Part shown: positions 57,036 to 63,876 of the stretch, piece by piece
Position numbering within the stretch: position 1 is the stretch's first letter
Layout of the letters: every line of letters starts with the position of its first letter
Virus record (IMG/VR): IMGVR_UViG_3300027969_003844
Coordinates: 41,200 to 105,199 of that record
From: a virus
DNA: 64,000 nt
Strand: one strand, 5' to 3'
Notes under the pieces: generated by a model
Database searches by the model: none
Told to the model about the DNA's origin: nothing
Seen by the model: only the letters and a program-made list of their open reading frames with translations
Translations under genes and position numbers: made by a program

Positions 57036-57888
57036 CGACTTCTTGTGATTTAGGCAAAAAACTTGTAAAAGCTGAATATACAACTTCGTTGTCAAACTTA
57101 TGGTCCATTAACCATTGTATAGTACTGTGTATCCTTGTATCTTCTTCCACAAGGCTACGGTGATGAAATCCAAACAGAAATAATTTTACATCCGTTAAAT
57201 AATCATCTAAGTGTTCGGGCAGTGGCAACTGTTCAGTGTCCCAAAAAATTTGTACGTTTTTATGATTTTTGGAATCAGTGTAAACAACTGGCAATGTTTC
57301 TGAAAAATATCTGTACAGCATAAACTCAGATTGTGCACCAGATTTAAAATTTAAAAAGACGTTGTTGACATTGATTGCATTATGTAATTTTTGCATTGCT
57401 GCCATTCTAATTACAAACGGCGTTTCAGGATGCCAAAATATCATATCTTCGGTGGCTTGACCAGTTAGTTGTTTTACATAATCTAACCACGGATACCATT
57501 TGCCATCTTCAACATCTGGTACACAATGAGTATTGTTGCCTTCATATACTGGCCATTCTGCTAAATCAATTGGCTGTACAAAAAAGTTCTTGCTGTCAAG
57601 GCATAGATAACTGTCAATTTCTAAAATCTTGGATACATTTAATTTAATAATTTGTTGATGTACCCAACCTTCTACTGTTAAATCAGTATCTCGTGGGACA
57701 TTTATAATCCTTAAGGAGTGTTTTGTATAATACGGTGCTAGGTATTCATTCCATTGATCTGGAGACCATTCACTTGATTCAATCACTACCCAATGTGTGC
57801 AAGGTGAGGTCACAAACATATCAATGGAATGCGACTGCAACCTTTGCATTGCTTTATCACGATCGCAAGTAACTGTTAGAATGTCCAT
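57022..57888 (-). CDS. DUF6492-like, possible glycosyltransferase
   Basis: 288 residues. MDILTVTCDRDKAMQRLQSH, then QQIIKLNVSKILEIDSYLCL DSK-type strand with Asp residues, FFVQPIDL and MIFWHPETPFVIRMAAMQKL fit the DUF6492 pattern, a GT-A-like family with an 'LDSD'-type metal site. Here that site reads EIDSYLCLD, so activity is uncertain. An inverted repeat GTGGTA-TAC-TACCAC lies 13 nt upstream of the start, possibly an operator. Confidence 0.5.
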   Translation of the reverse strand: MDILTVTCDRDKAMQRLQSHSIDMFVTSPCTHWVVIESSEWSPDQWNEYLAPYYTKHSLRIINVPRDTDLTVEGWVHQQIIKLNVSKILEIDSYLCLDSKNFFVQPIDLAEWPVYEGNNTHCVPDVEDGKWYPWLDYVKQLTGQATEDMIFWHPETPFVIRMAAMQKLHNAINVNNVFLNFKSGAQSEFMLYRYFSETLPVVYTDSKNHKNVQIFWDTEQLPLPEHLDDYLTDVKLFLFGFHHRSLVEEDTRIHSTIQWLMDHKFDNEVVYSAFTSFLPKSQEVVDNR

Positions 57889-57956
57889 GTTAGAATATTT
57901 GGTGGTATACTACCACGCTACACCTGTTTTAAAATCAGAACAATTATCCCAATGGA

Positions 57957-58166
57957 TCAAGTATTGGTTTTACCCCAGCTAATTCTATTCCATACACGTT
58001 CATGCAACCAGAACAGGCAAATCTTTGTCATAATCTCAGTTAAGGCAATGCCACTGGCCAGTAATAGTTGGCCAGTGATAAGCCATGAAATTATAAAAGT
58101 ATCAATGGTTCCGGTAACTCTCCAGCTGACTGCTTTGGCAAGGCTACGAACTGAAGAGTCGCTCAT
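57957..58166 (-). CDS. DUF2061 membrane protein
   Basis: 69 residues. KAVSWRVTGTIDTFIISWLI, then LASGIALTEIMTKICLFWLH and ERVWNRISWG form the two-helix DUF2061 family. Family members are often linked to sulfate-activation genes, and here it follows an APS-kinase-like gene with a one-base overlap (TAATG). Confidence 0.85.
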   Translation of the reverse strand: MSDSSVRSLAKAVSWRVTGTIDTFIISWLITGQLLLASGIALTEIMTKICLFWLHERVWNRISWGKTNT

Positions 58167-59023
58167 TATGATAGCCCCAATGACTTTCTAATTTTTGTGG
58201 CCGAAATATCAGTGATGCTTTCGTCAAATGTTTCTTCACCACTTGTATATCCAACACCGCGACCCCATCCGATGTGTACAATGTTAGGTACTACCTGAAT
58301 TTCGTATTGTCCTTGGTATAATGGATCTAAGTCACGTTTGATAAACCCCTTGACCTGGTCAATGGCAAACGGATTACTTCCTTGCCATCCTTGCACGTCT
58401 CGAACCTGAATAACAACTTGTCCAGTCTTGGCAATTAGTCGTTCAAACAATGCGCGATGACCTGGATGCCATGGTTGCCAACGACCTAGCATTTGAACAG
58501 TTTCTTTCTTCCAATCAAACGCTGGTCTACGACGATTGTAAAGAATATGATCGCCAACAAACTCTACCCACTTTTCTGCATTTTGTTCCGTAATACGGAA
58601 ATCATATACTTCCGGTGGAATAAATGCCTTATTTGTATCATCAAAGCGGCCAGATTCAATTGTGTCAATCCAAATTGTCCAATCTGCTTTAAAATTATTA
58701 CGCATTTCTACAAGGGGTGCAACAAAGTCACAGATAACATAATCATCTGTACAAGCAAGTGCAAAGTCAAGCATTCGAATACTCTGACGAATACGACCTT
58801 CTTTGCTAAAGTCCCAGTCATTAAAACGCTTTCTAACTTCATCTGCATTGAACCAATCAACTTTGGAACTATAACTTGACGGCGCAGTTTCCATGGTGCT
58901 TGCTCGCCATAATGGCATTGTTGCCAATGATGAATTGACTTCTAAATACTTTTTCAGCCGTTCTGAGAAATAAGTTTTTCCAGACCCGGGCAATCCCATA
59001 ACTAAAATTCGTGTTGCTGACAT
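58166..59023 (-). CDS. Bifunctional APS-kinase-like / nucleotidylyltransferase-like protein
   Basis: 285 residues. The N-terminal P-loop kinase has VMGLPGSGKTYFS, WFNADEVRKRFNDW, FSKEGRIRQSIRM and VICDFVAP, the pattern of adenylylsulfate kinase (CysC). The C-terminal domain has RWQPWHPGHRALFERLI (HxGH) and ends ISATKIRKSLG, as in cytidylyl/nicotinamide nucleotidylyltransferases. One reading is that it makes PAPS or a related activated donor. It sits in tandem with a sulfotransferase gene and DUF2061. Confidence 0.8.
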   Translation of the reverse strand: MSATRILVMGLPGSGKTYFSERLKKYLEVNSSLATMPLWRASTMETAPSSYSSKVDWFNADEVRKRFNDWDFSKEGRIRQSIRMLDFALACTDDYVICDFVAPLVEMRNNFKADWTIWIDTIESGRFDDTNKAFIPPEVYDFRITEQNAEKWVEFVGDHILYNRRRPAFDWKKETVQMLGRWQPWHPGHRALFERLIAKTGQVVIQVRDVQGWQGSNPFAIDQVKGFIKRDLDPLYQGQYEIQVVPNIVHIGWGRGVGYTSGEETFDESITDISATKIRKSLGLS

Positions 59024-59052
59024 ATAATATATCCTTTAATTATAAAAATAGT

Positions 59053-59763
59053 TTACTCGGGTAAACTGGCAATGTTAGTCCCAAAGTAAATGCGAACCAT
59101 TTCTTCCATTTCTGCATAATTAGAAAATATTTCTTTATAATTGAAATGAGTTTCTAACATTTCTGTACGTGCATTTGGTAAATTATCAGCCACCCACTGC
59201 GGGGAATCTTCGTAATAAATTATCTTTACTGGAAGTCCTTTGTTCTTAATATAAGAATGTATAAATCTCAATTTAAGCATGTCCAGATCAGTTCCATTAA
59301 ATCGCTTGATATCTGTCACAGGATCAAATGCAAAGCTTCCAGGACCTGGATTGGTTGGAATTGTGTCATCTGTGTATTTGTATACAAAAGCATTCTTACG
59401 AAATGCAACAGATAAACTGCACAATTGGTCTACGATGTTTTTTCGCATTGTGATATAAATCTGATCATACATATCAAACCCAAAATGTTCTAGCTTTTTT
59501 AAATCAGTGACATCTAACTTGTGGCCAACAACATTTGAAGTTTGTATTTTACAAACAAAACCAATGGTAGTTTCTCGCAATGTTTCTGTTATCTTTTCTG
59601 CTGACGCGGCAAACTGTCCAAGACGTTTACCACCTTCGCCTGCAAGAGATCTATACGCTGGTGCATACGGTTCTCCTCGGTTTCTCATGCCATGATGTGT
59701 TGCCAGGCATGAAGCCAAATAATTTGATCGTGATCTAGGTTGACCGATAACTAATATTTTCAT
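59053..59763 (-). CDS. Sulfotransferase-like protein
   Basis: 236 residues. The N-terminal GQPRSRSNYLASCLATHHG is the 5'-phosphosulfate-binding loop, and YDQIYITMRKNIVDQLCSLS is the 3'-phosphate-binding strand with Arg and Ser. PAPS would be the donor. The neighbouring kinase could supply PAPS. A TATAAGTA box ends 5 nt before the ATG with no ribosome-binding site, suggesting a leaderless start. Acceptor unknown, perhaps glycan or lipid. Confidence 0.78.
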   Translation of the reverse strand: MKILVIGQPRSRSNYLASCLATHHGMRNRGEPYAPAYRSLAGEGGKRLGQFAASAEKITETLRETTIGFVCKIQTSNVVGHKLDVTDLKKLEHFGFDMYDQIYITMRKNIVDQLCSLSVAFRKNAFVYKYTDDTIPTNPGPGSFAFDPVTDIKRFNGTDLDMLKLRFIHSYIKNKGLPVKIIYYEDSPQWVADNLPNARTEMLETHFNYKEIFSNYAEMEEMVRIYFGTNIASLPE

Positions 59764-59878
59764 AGTGATACTTATACAGTTGAAGTTTGAGTGAAGTGAC
59801 CAAAATGCTGTGACTCTATAACATTCGTATTATGTAAATGTTCAATTTTGTTTTTAAATATTTCAAAGGAGTAAAGCA

Positions 59879-60136
59879 ATGACAGATGCTGAATTTTTTA
59901 GAGAATACATTAATATTGTTAACGAAGCATTAATGAAAGAAATGTGGAATACAGCCACTAATGTTGCTCCAGAAGAGCGGGGGAAATACAAAGGTAAAAC
60001 AAAGGACGAATTGCTTAAGATGTATAATGCACTTAAAAAGTCAGGTCCTCATAAAAAAGATTCTACAGAATATGGACGTATGCGAGAGCTAGCATTTGCA
60101 ATAAGAGCCAAAAGCGATTGGGGTAAAGTAGAATAA
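59879..60136 (+). CDS. Small phage protein, 85 aa
   Basis: MTDAEFFREYINIVNEALMK, then KTKDELLKMYNALKKSGPHK and MRELAFAIRAKSDW. Helical and basic. AAAGGAGTAAAGCA is an excellent ribosome-binding site. It is one of few plus-strand genes and ends one base before the opposing fpr stop. Not assigned; it resembles short phage proteins with a K-rich middle. Confidence 0.65.
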   Translation: MTDAEFFREYINIVNEALMKEMWNTATNVAPEERGKYKGKTKDELLKMYNALKKSGPHKKDSTEYGRMRELAFAIRAKSDWGKVE

Positions 60137-60137
60137 A

Positions 60138-60881
60138 TTACTTTTCTACAAATGCACGTTCAATTACAAATTGACCAGGCTCTCGTACACTACCTTCTAT
60201 CATGCCTGCTGCCTTGCACCAATCAGCAACCTGATGGTTAAATTCTATATTACCGCATACCATAACTTTATCACTGGCCGGATTAATTTTTAATTGTCCA
60301 GTCTCAAGTTGTGCAACAATCCTAGGATTTCCTTGTCCAGTTAGCACTGGATGATATTCCAGTACGGCAGCTACCATGTCATGCAATTCTCCATCAGTTG
60401 GATGGTCTTTAAATGCTGATGATAATTCTTCTTTGTATGCTAAGTCGTTGGTATTACGAACGCTATGCACAATATGAATCTTGTCCCATGTTTCTAATGT
60501 TTCTAAATCTCGAATCAAACTTAAAAATGGTGCAAGCCCGGTGCCCGTGGCCAACATCCACAAGTCACCACCTTTGTATAAGGCACTGTTGACCAGCGTA
60601 CCTGTTGTTTTTGGCATGATCACAACTTCATCACCTGCTTGGACATGCTGTAGTTTGCTGGTAAGTTCTCCGTCTGTGAGTTTAATACTTAAAAACTCTA
60701 GTTCTTCAGACCACGGAGGGCTTACTACACTGTAGGCTCTAATAACTCTTTTACCATTGATTACTAGTCCAATCATAGCAAACTCACCAGCAACAAATCT
60801 AAATGATGTATTGCGAGTGCATTTAAAACTAAATGTACGATCACTCCAGTGATGTACCCATGTAACTTTTTCCGTTAGCAC
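60138..60881 (-). CDS. fpr: Ferredoxin/flavodoxin-NADP+ reductase
   Basis: 247 residues, GTG start. FAD-binding RAYSVVSP, then the NADP-binding GTGLAPFLSLIRD and MVCGN, and the bacterial Fpr-type end GQFVIERAFVEK are all present. The reaction moves electrons between NADPH and ferredoxin or flavodoxin. In many bacteria this pair reduces radical SAM enzymes. That fits the twelve radical SAM proteins here, though use in DNA precursor or other redox pathways is possible. Confidence 0.92.
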   Translation of the reverse strand: MLTEKVTWVHHWSDRTFSFKCTRNTSFRFVAGEFAMIGLVINGKRVIRAYSVVSPPWSEELEFLSIKLTDGELTSKLQHVQAGDEVVIMPKTTGTLVNSALYKGGDLWMLATGTGLAPFLSLIRDLETLETWDKIHIVHSVRNTNDLAYKEELSSAFKDHPTDGELHDMVAAVLEYHPVLTGQGNPRIVAQLETGQLKINPASDKVMVCGNIEFNHQVADWCKAAGMIEGSVREPGQFVIERAFVEK

Positions 60882-60894
60882 TATTTTTCCAATT

Positions 60895-60986
60895 TGGCGG
60901 AAGCGGTGAGATTCGAACTCACGGGACCTTTTAAAGTCCGACAGTTTTCAAGACTGTTGCAATAAACCGGGCTCTGCCACGCTTCC
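60895..60986 (-). tRNA. tRNA-Ser (UGA)
   Basis: Class II tRNA; acceptor GGAAGCG/CGCTTCC, anticodon loop CTTGAAA (UGA), long variable arm, T loop GTTCGAATC, encoded GCCA. It reads UCA/UCN and lies directly upstream of fpr. Confidence 0.93.
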
Positions 60987-61073
60987 AATATACTATATAT
61001 CTTCCTTGACCACACAAAGTAATCCTATACCATTGTCGTAGTCAAAATATCAATAACCATTCTAAATAAAAGT

Positions 61074-61280
61074 ATGAACACTTTACAACTTTTTATCAAC
61101 CAAAGACTCTGGAAAGAAGTCAACACCACAGTAGATGCTAACGGTAACTACGACTTTGCACCTGCAATTGCAGAAATTACAAAGGCTCAACAAAGCTCAG
61201 ATTTTTTACAATTTGCAGTTCGTCGACCATTAGATTTAGTGTCAATTGAAATACGACCAGTCTTTACATCAACTTACTGA
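61074..61280 (+). CDS. Small hypothetical protein, 68 aa
   Basis: MNTLQLFINQRLWKEVNTTV, then DANGNYDFAPAIAEITKAQQ and an end with RRPLDLVSIEIRPVF. A beta-rich phage-like protein. No ribosome-binding site is seen (AATAAAAGT before ATG). Its pattern recurs in small phage proteins, from memory; function unknown. Confidence 0.5.
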   Translation: MNTLQLFINQRLWKEVNTTVDANGNYDFAPAIAEITKAQQSSDFLQFAVRRPLDLVSIEIRPVFTSTY

Positions 61281-61332
61281 TACAGGCAAATGACCGTGCC
61301 CAATAATTGGGTGCTTTGACCAATGGCTTGAA

Positions 61333-61557
61333 TTATAAGTTACGACCAATGCTACGCCAGAAAAACTCGCGTAGTTCCTCGTCAATATTCTGATTCAGAC
61401 CACATTTTTGATACATCTTTTCAATCAGTTGTCGTAGTTCTTCAGGATGGTTCATTTCAAGTTGAATTCCACGACGTTCTAATTCTTCAATCAGATCATC
61501 GTCAGCGAAATCATCAAGGTCAACATCCACTTCGACTTCTGTGTATATAGTTGGCAT
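61333..61557 (-). CDS. Acidic small phage protein, 74 aa
   Basis: MPTIYTEVEVDVDLDDFADD, then DLIEELERRGIQLEMNHPEE and a helical end. AAGGAG precedes the ATG and a consensus promoter lies 33 nt further. Proteins with this 'EVDVDLDDF' start occur in phages, with unknown role. Strongly acidic, so possibly a protein-interaction inhibitor. Confidence 0.65.
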   Translation of the reverse strand: MPTIYTEVEVDVDLDDFADDDLIEELERRGIQLEMNHPEELRQLIEKMYQKCGLNQNIDEELREFFWRSIGRNL

Positions 61558-61589
61558 TATATAACTCCTTAAATTTGCTTACAGCGCAC

Positions 61590-61618
61590 AGTATAACCTA
61601 TAATGATTGAGTTGTCAA
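61590..61618 (-). promoter_or_regulatory. Promoter TTGACA-17-TATACT
   Basis: Minus-strand CTTGACA, 17-bp spacer, TATACT. Its -35 overlaps the -35 of a plus-strand promoter, giving back-to-back transcription. Confidence 0.75.
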
Positions 61619-61641
61619 GAAGTTTTTTCTTTATATACAAT
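61612..61641 (+). promoter_or_regulatory. Plus-strand promoter TTGTCA-18-TACAAT
   Basis: TTGTCA, 18-bp spacer, TACAAT, then AATATAAG. The AATAAATA box overlaps its -10. It would drive the HExxE-type protein and DUF6270-like gene. Confidence 0.45.
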
Positions 61642-61686
61642 AAATATAAGATATACGCTAGTATACAAATTTAGGAAATTTGTTAA

Positions 61687-62403
61687 ATGTCTTCATTTAT
61701 TATTGGTATTCGTAATTCATCAACAGTTGTGTCGGATGCACAAGTCATGGCGGCTGTGGCAGCCATACAGATACAAATCGACGAGCATTGGGAACCAGCT
61801 TGGAAGTTGTCGGCCAAATTAAGAATTATGTCTACTGCACAAATGAGTAGAAAATTAGGAAGAAGTAATCCTAACTTTTGGATCATTGAGATTTTAGATA
61901 CATCTGACTCGCCGGGCGCACTTGGATACCACAGCGAAAAAAGAAATGGCGTTCCATATGGGCGTGTGTTTGCAAAAACATGTATTGACAGCGGATATAG
62001 CTGGACTGTTACATTAAGTCACGAAGTATTAGAAATGATTGCTGACCCGTATGTTAACTTACTGGCAACACCAACTGATGCAAACAATCATTATCTATAT
62101 GCATACGAAGTTGGAGATCCAGTTGAGTCTGATGCATCCGGCTATACCATTAGTGCTCTTGGACAAAATGTGCTGGTAAGTAACTTTGTTCTTCCCGGTT
62201 GGTTTGACAGTCTTAGCACAGGACCATATGATTATCGTAATCAATTGACAGGACCTTTCCAAGTTCAATCTTCAGGCTATGCCATGGTGTTGGATTTGGG
62301 TAACAAAAAAATCAAATGGGTTGCAATTCGAAGCGATGGCACAACAACTGAACATATCGACGAAGACCTTGCTACCATTGAACGTTTCCGCAGAATTAGA
62401 TAA
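61687..62403 (+). CDS. Zinc-protease-like protein (HExxE)
   Basis: 238 residues. VTLSHEVLEMIADPYV (HEVLE at 112-116) followed by YAYEVGDPVESDASGYTI and FVLPGWFD matches a family of bacterial/phage proteins with a metalloprotease-like 'SHExLE..xDP' centre. The usual third ligand is not the classical HExxH. An AGGAAA site lies upstream. Its end overlaps the next gene by one base. Confidence 0.6.
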   Translation: MSSFIIGIRNSSTVVSDAQVMAAVAAIQIQIDEHWEPAWKLSAKLRIMSTAQMSRKLGRSNPNFWIIEILDTSDSPGALGYHSEKRNGVPYGRVFAKTCIDSGYSWTVTLSHEVLEMIADPYVNLLATPTDANNHYLYAYEVGDPVESDASGYTISALGQNVLVSNFVLPGWFDSLSTGPYDYRNQLTGPFQVQSSGYAMVLDLGNKKIKWVAIRSDGTTTEHIDEDLATIERFRRIR

Positions 62404-63311
62404 TGAGCAAAATTAACATTGTATCTCTTGGCGGATGCTTGCCGCTGGACATATTAAAATGCGACACAATGTTTTATGAAAAATACAATATAGCAGGTAA
62501 CTATCTTGGTTCTATATCTAGGACCACAATTGGTCCCGGAAAAATAGCTAATAGACTAGAAGAGGACATGTACGGTAAAGATATACCTATTAGGGAACGT
62601 CGTCAGATTAATCTTGTTACTAAAAATTTTACTCCAGCAAGTATATTAGAAAGACAATTTTCCAGTGATACAGTGATACTGGTTGATGTCAGTTACGAAA
62701 TTGCTAATTTTTATTTTGACGGAGATGAAATTTTTGATTTAAAAAAATTTGATAGAAACGTTATGCCAGCATGGTTTGGAGAAACAGTTGATCGTGGTAT
62801 TCATTCGTACGACAATGGCAGTAAAGAGTTAGCAATGTTTCAATATCATGCATTAAATGAAGTTAGTAACAAACTGGTTGCTAAAAACATTCCGGTGATA
62901 TTTTTTGACAACTTCTTTAGTAAGCATCTATATAATATTGAAACAAACAGTGTTGCAACAATTATTTCGCTAGTTGCTGGGAAATCGCCTTTTAAACGTG
63001 GATTTAAAAAAGCAACAGGCCGAAATGTAGTAACTTACGCAGACGAGCTAGAATTGTTTGATTATTCAACTCGGGTCATTGATAAGTTTTACGCACATTT
63101 TAAACAATCTATACCCAAAGATTTCAAGATGTTTTCAGCAAACTCAAATTCTTTGTTTTCTGATCCAACTCATCATTATGGATATCATCCTGCACACCTG
63201 CATCGTACCTGCAGAGAAATGCTACTAGAGCCGTTGACAAACGTAATACATCAAGCAATTGCAGAACATAATGTTCGTCAACTACGATCTAATTTGGTAG
63301 CCTCACTGTGA
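62403..63311 (+). CDS. DUF6270-like, SGNH-related protein
   Basis: 302 residues. KINIVSLGGCLPLDILKCD stands where the family has GSC-SRD. DPTHHYGYHPAHLHR near the end could supply the catalytic Asp-x2-His. The DUF6270 domain is a putative SGNH-type hydrolase. Ser/Cys nucleophile position reads GGCL, so Cys would be the candidate. It is coupled to the upstream gene and ends inside the opposing tRNA-Ile. Confidence 0.5.
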   Translation: MSKINIVSLGGCLPLDILKCDTMFYEKYNIAGNYLGSISRTTIGPGKIANRLEEDMYGKDIPIRERRQINLVTKNFTPASILERQFSSDTVILVDVSYEIANFYFDGDEIFDLKKFDRNVMPAWFGETVDRGIHSYDNGSKELAMFQYHALNEVSNKLVAKNIPVIFFDNFFSKHLYNIETNSVATIISLVAGKSPFKRGFKKATGRNVVTYADELELFDYSTRVIDKFYAHFKQSIPKDFKMFSANSNSLFSDPTHHYGYHPAHLHRTCREMLLEPLTNVIHQAIAEHNVRQLRSNLVASL

Positions 63312-63370
63312 CTCGAACACAGGACCCTTGCCTTATCAAGACAATGCTCTAACCAACTGAGCTATGAGGC
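63295..63370 (-). tRNA. tRNA-Ile (GAU)
   Basis: Acceptor GCCTCAT/GTGAGGC, anticodon loop TTGATAA (GAU), T loop GTTCGAGTC, encoded ACCA. Its 3' end overlaps the last 17 bp of the plus-strand DUF6270-like gene. Confidence 0.93.
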
Positions 63371-63432
63371 TGTAATATAATTTATGCAAGGTTTACTCTG
63401 GCTGTAAACCATTGCTCATTTCTTTAATGATA

Positions 63433-63627
63433 TTATCCACTGATACTGTCAAAGTGTCCAAGTTGACGCAATAGACCAGCAGTAACAGAAAGATCTGGAT
63501 GAGGATCACGATCACTGTATCCTTCTGTACGCATACATGTAACAAGATACGTGTGTAATGCACGTTTAAGGACTGCAATGTCTTCTGTGCTAAATGATTC
63601 TTTGTTGATTTCAGTTGTCATGTACAT
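63433..63627 (-). CDS. Hypothetical protein, 64 aa
   Basis: MYMTTEINKESFSTEDIAVL has AAAGGAAAA upstream; the second ATG is an alternative start. It is helical, with a short Cys-containing middle (LVTCMRTEGYSDRDPHPDLS). Not recognised. Its own promoter lies 50 nt upstream. Confidence 0.55.
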   Translation of the reverse strand: MYMTTEINKESFSTEDIAVLKRALHTYLVTCMRTEGYSDRDPHPDLSVTAGLLRQLGHFDSISG

Positions 63628-63675
63628 AATTTTTCCTTTGTCAGTTAGAAGTCATCCTAACAGTTAATGTCTTAT

Positions 63676-63704
63676 ATAGTAAACTATAATATAGCAAAGG
63701 TCAA
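63676..63704 (-). promoter_or_regulatory. Promoter TTGACC-17-TACTAT
   Basis: Minus-strand GGTTGACC, 17-bp spacer, TACTAT. It drives the 64-aa gene and probably tRNA-Ile. Confidence 0.65.
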
Positions 63705-63737
63705 CCAAAAAGTTTCAAATTTTAAAATTATTTTTAA

Positions 63738-63815
63738 TGGAGTAGGGAGTCGGATTTGAACCGACGGTTTTACGGATTTGCAATCCGTTGCATTGGGCCA
63801 CTCTGCCATCCCTAC
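63738..63815 (-). tRNA. tRNA-Cys (GCA)
   Basis: Acceptor GTAGGGA/TCCCTAC, anticodon loop TTGCAAA (GCA), T loop GTTCAAATC, encoded TCCA. Cysteine codons are frequent in the radical SAM genes of this phage. Confidence 0.92.
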
Positions 63816-63841
63816 AGTGTTTTAAAATGAGTTACAAGATA

Positions 63842-63870
63842 TTGACAATCGTATATAGTTGTAGTATAAA
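63842..63870 (+). promoter_or_regulatory. Promoter TTGACA-17-TATAAA for the tmRNA gene
   Basis: TTGACA, 17-bp spacer, TATAAA on the plus strand; the -10 is also the start of TATAAATA. Predicted start about 63877, ahead of the acceptor half. Confidence 0.75.
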
Positions 63871-63876
63871 TATAAG

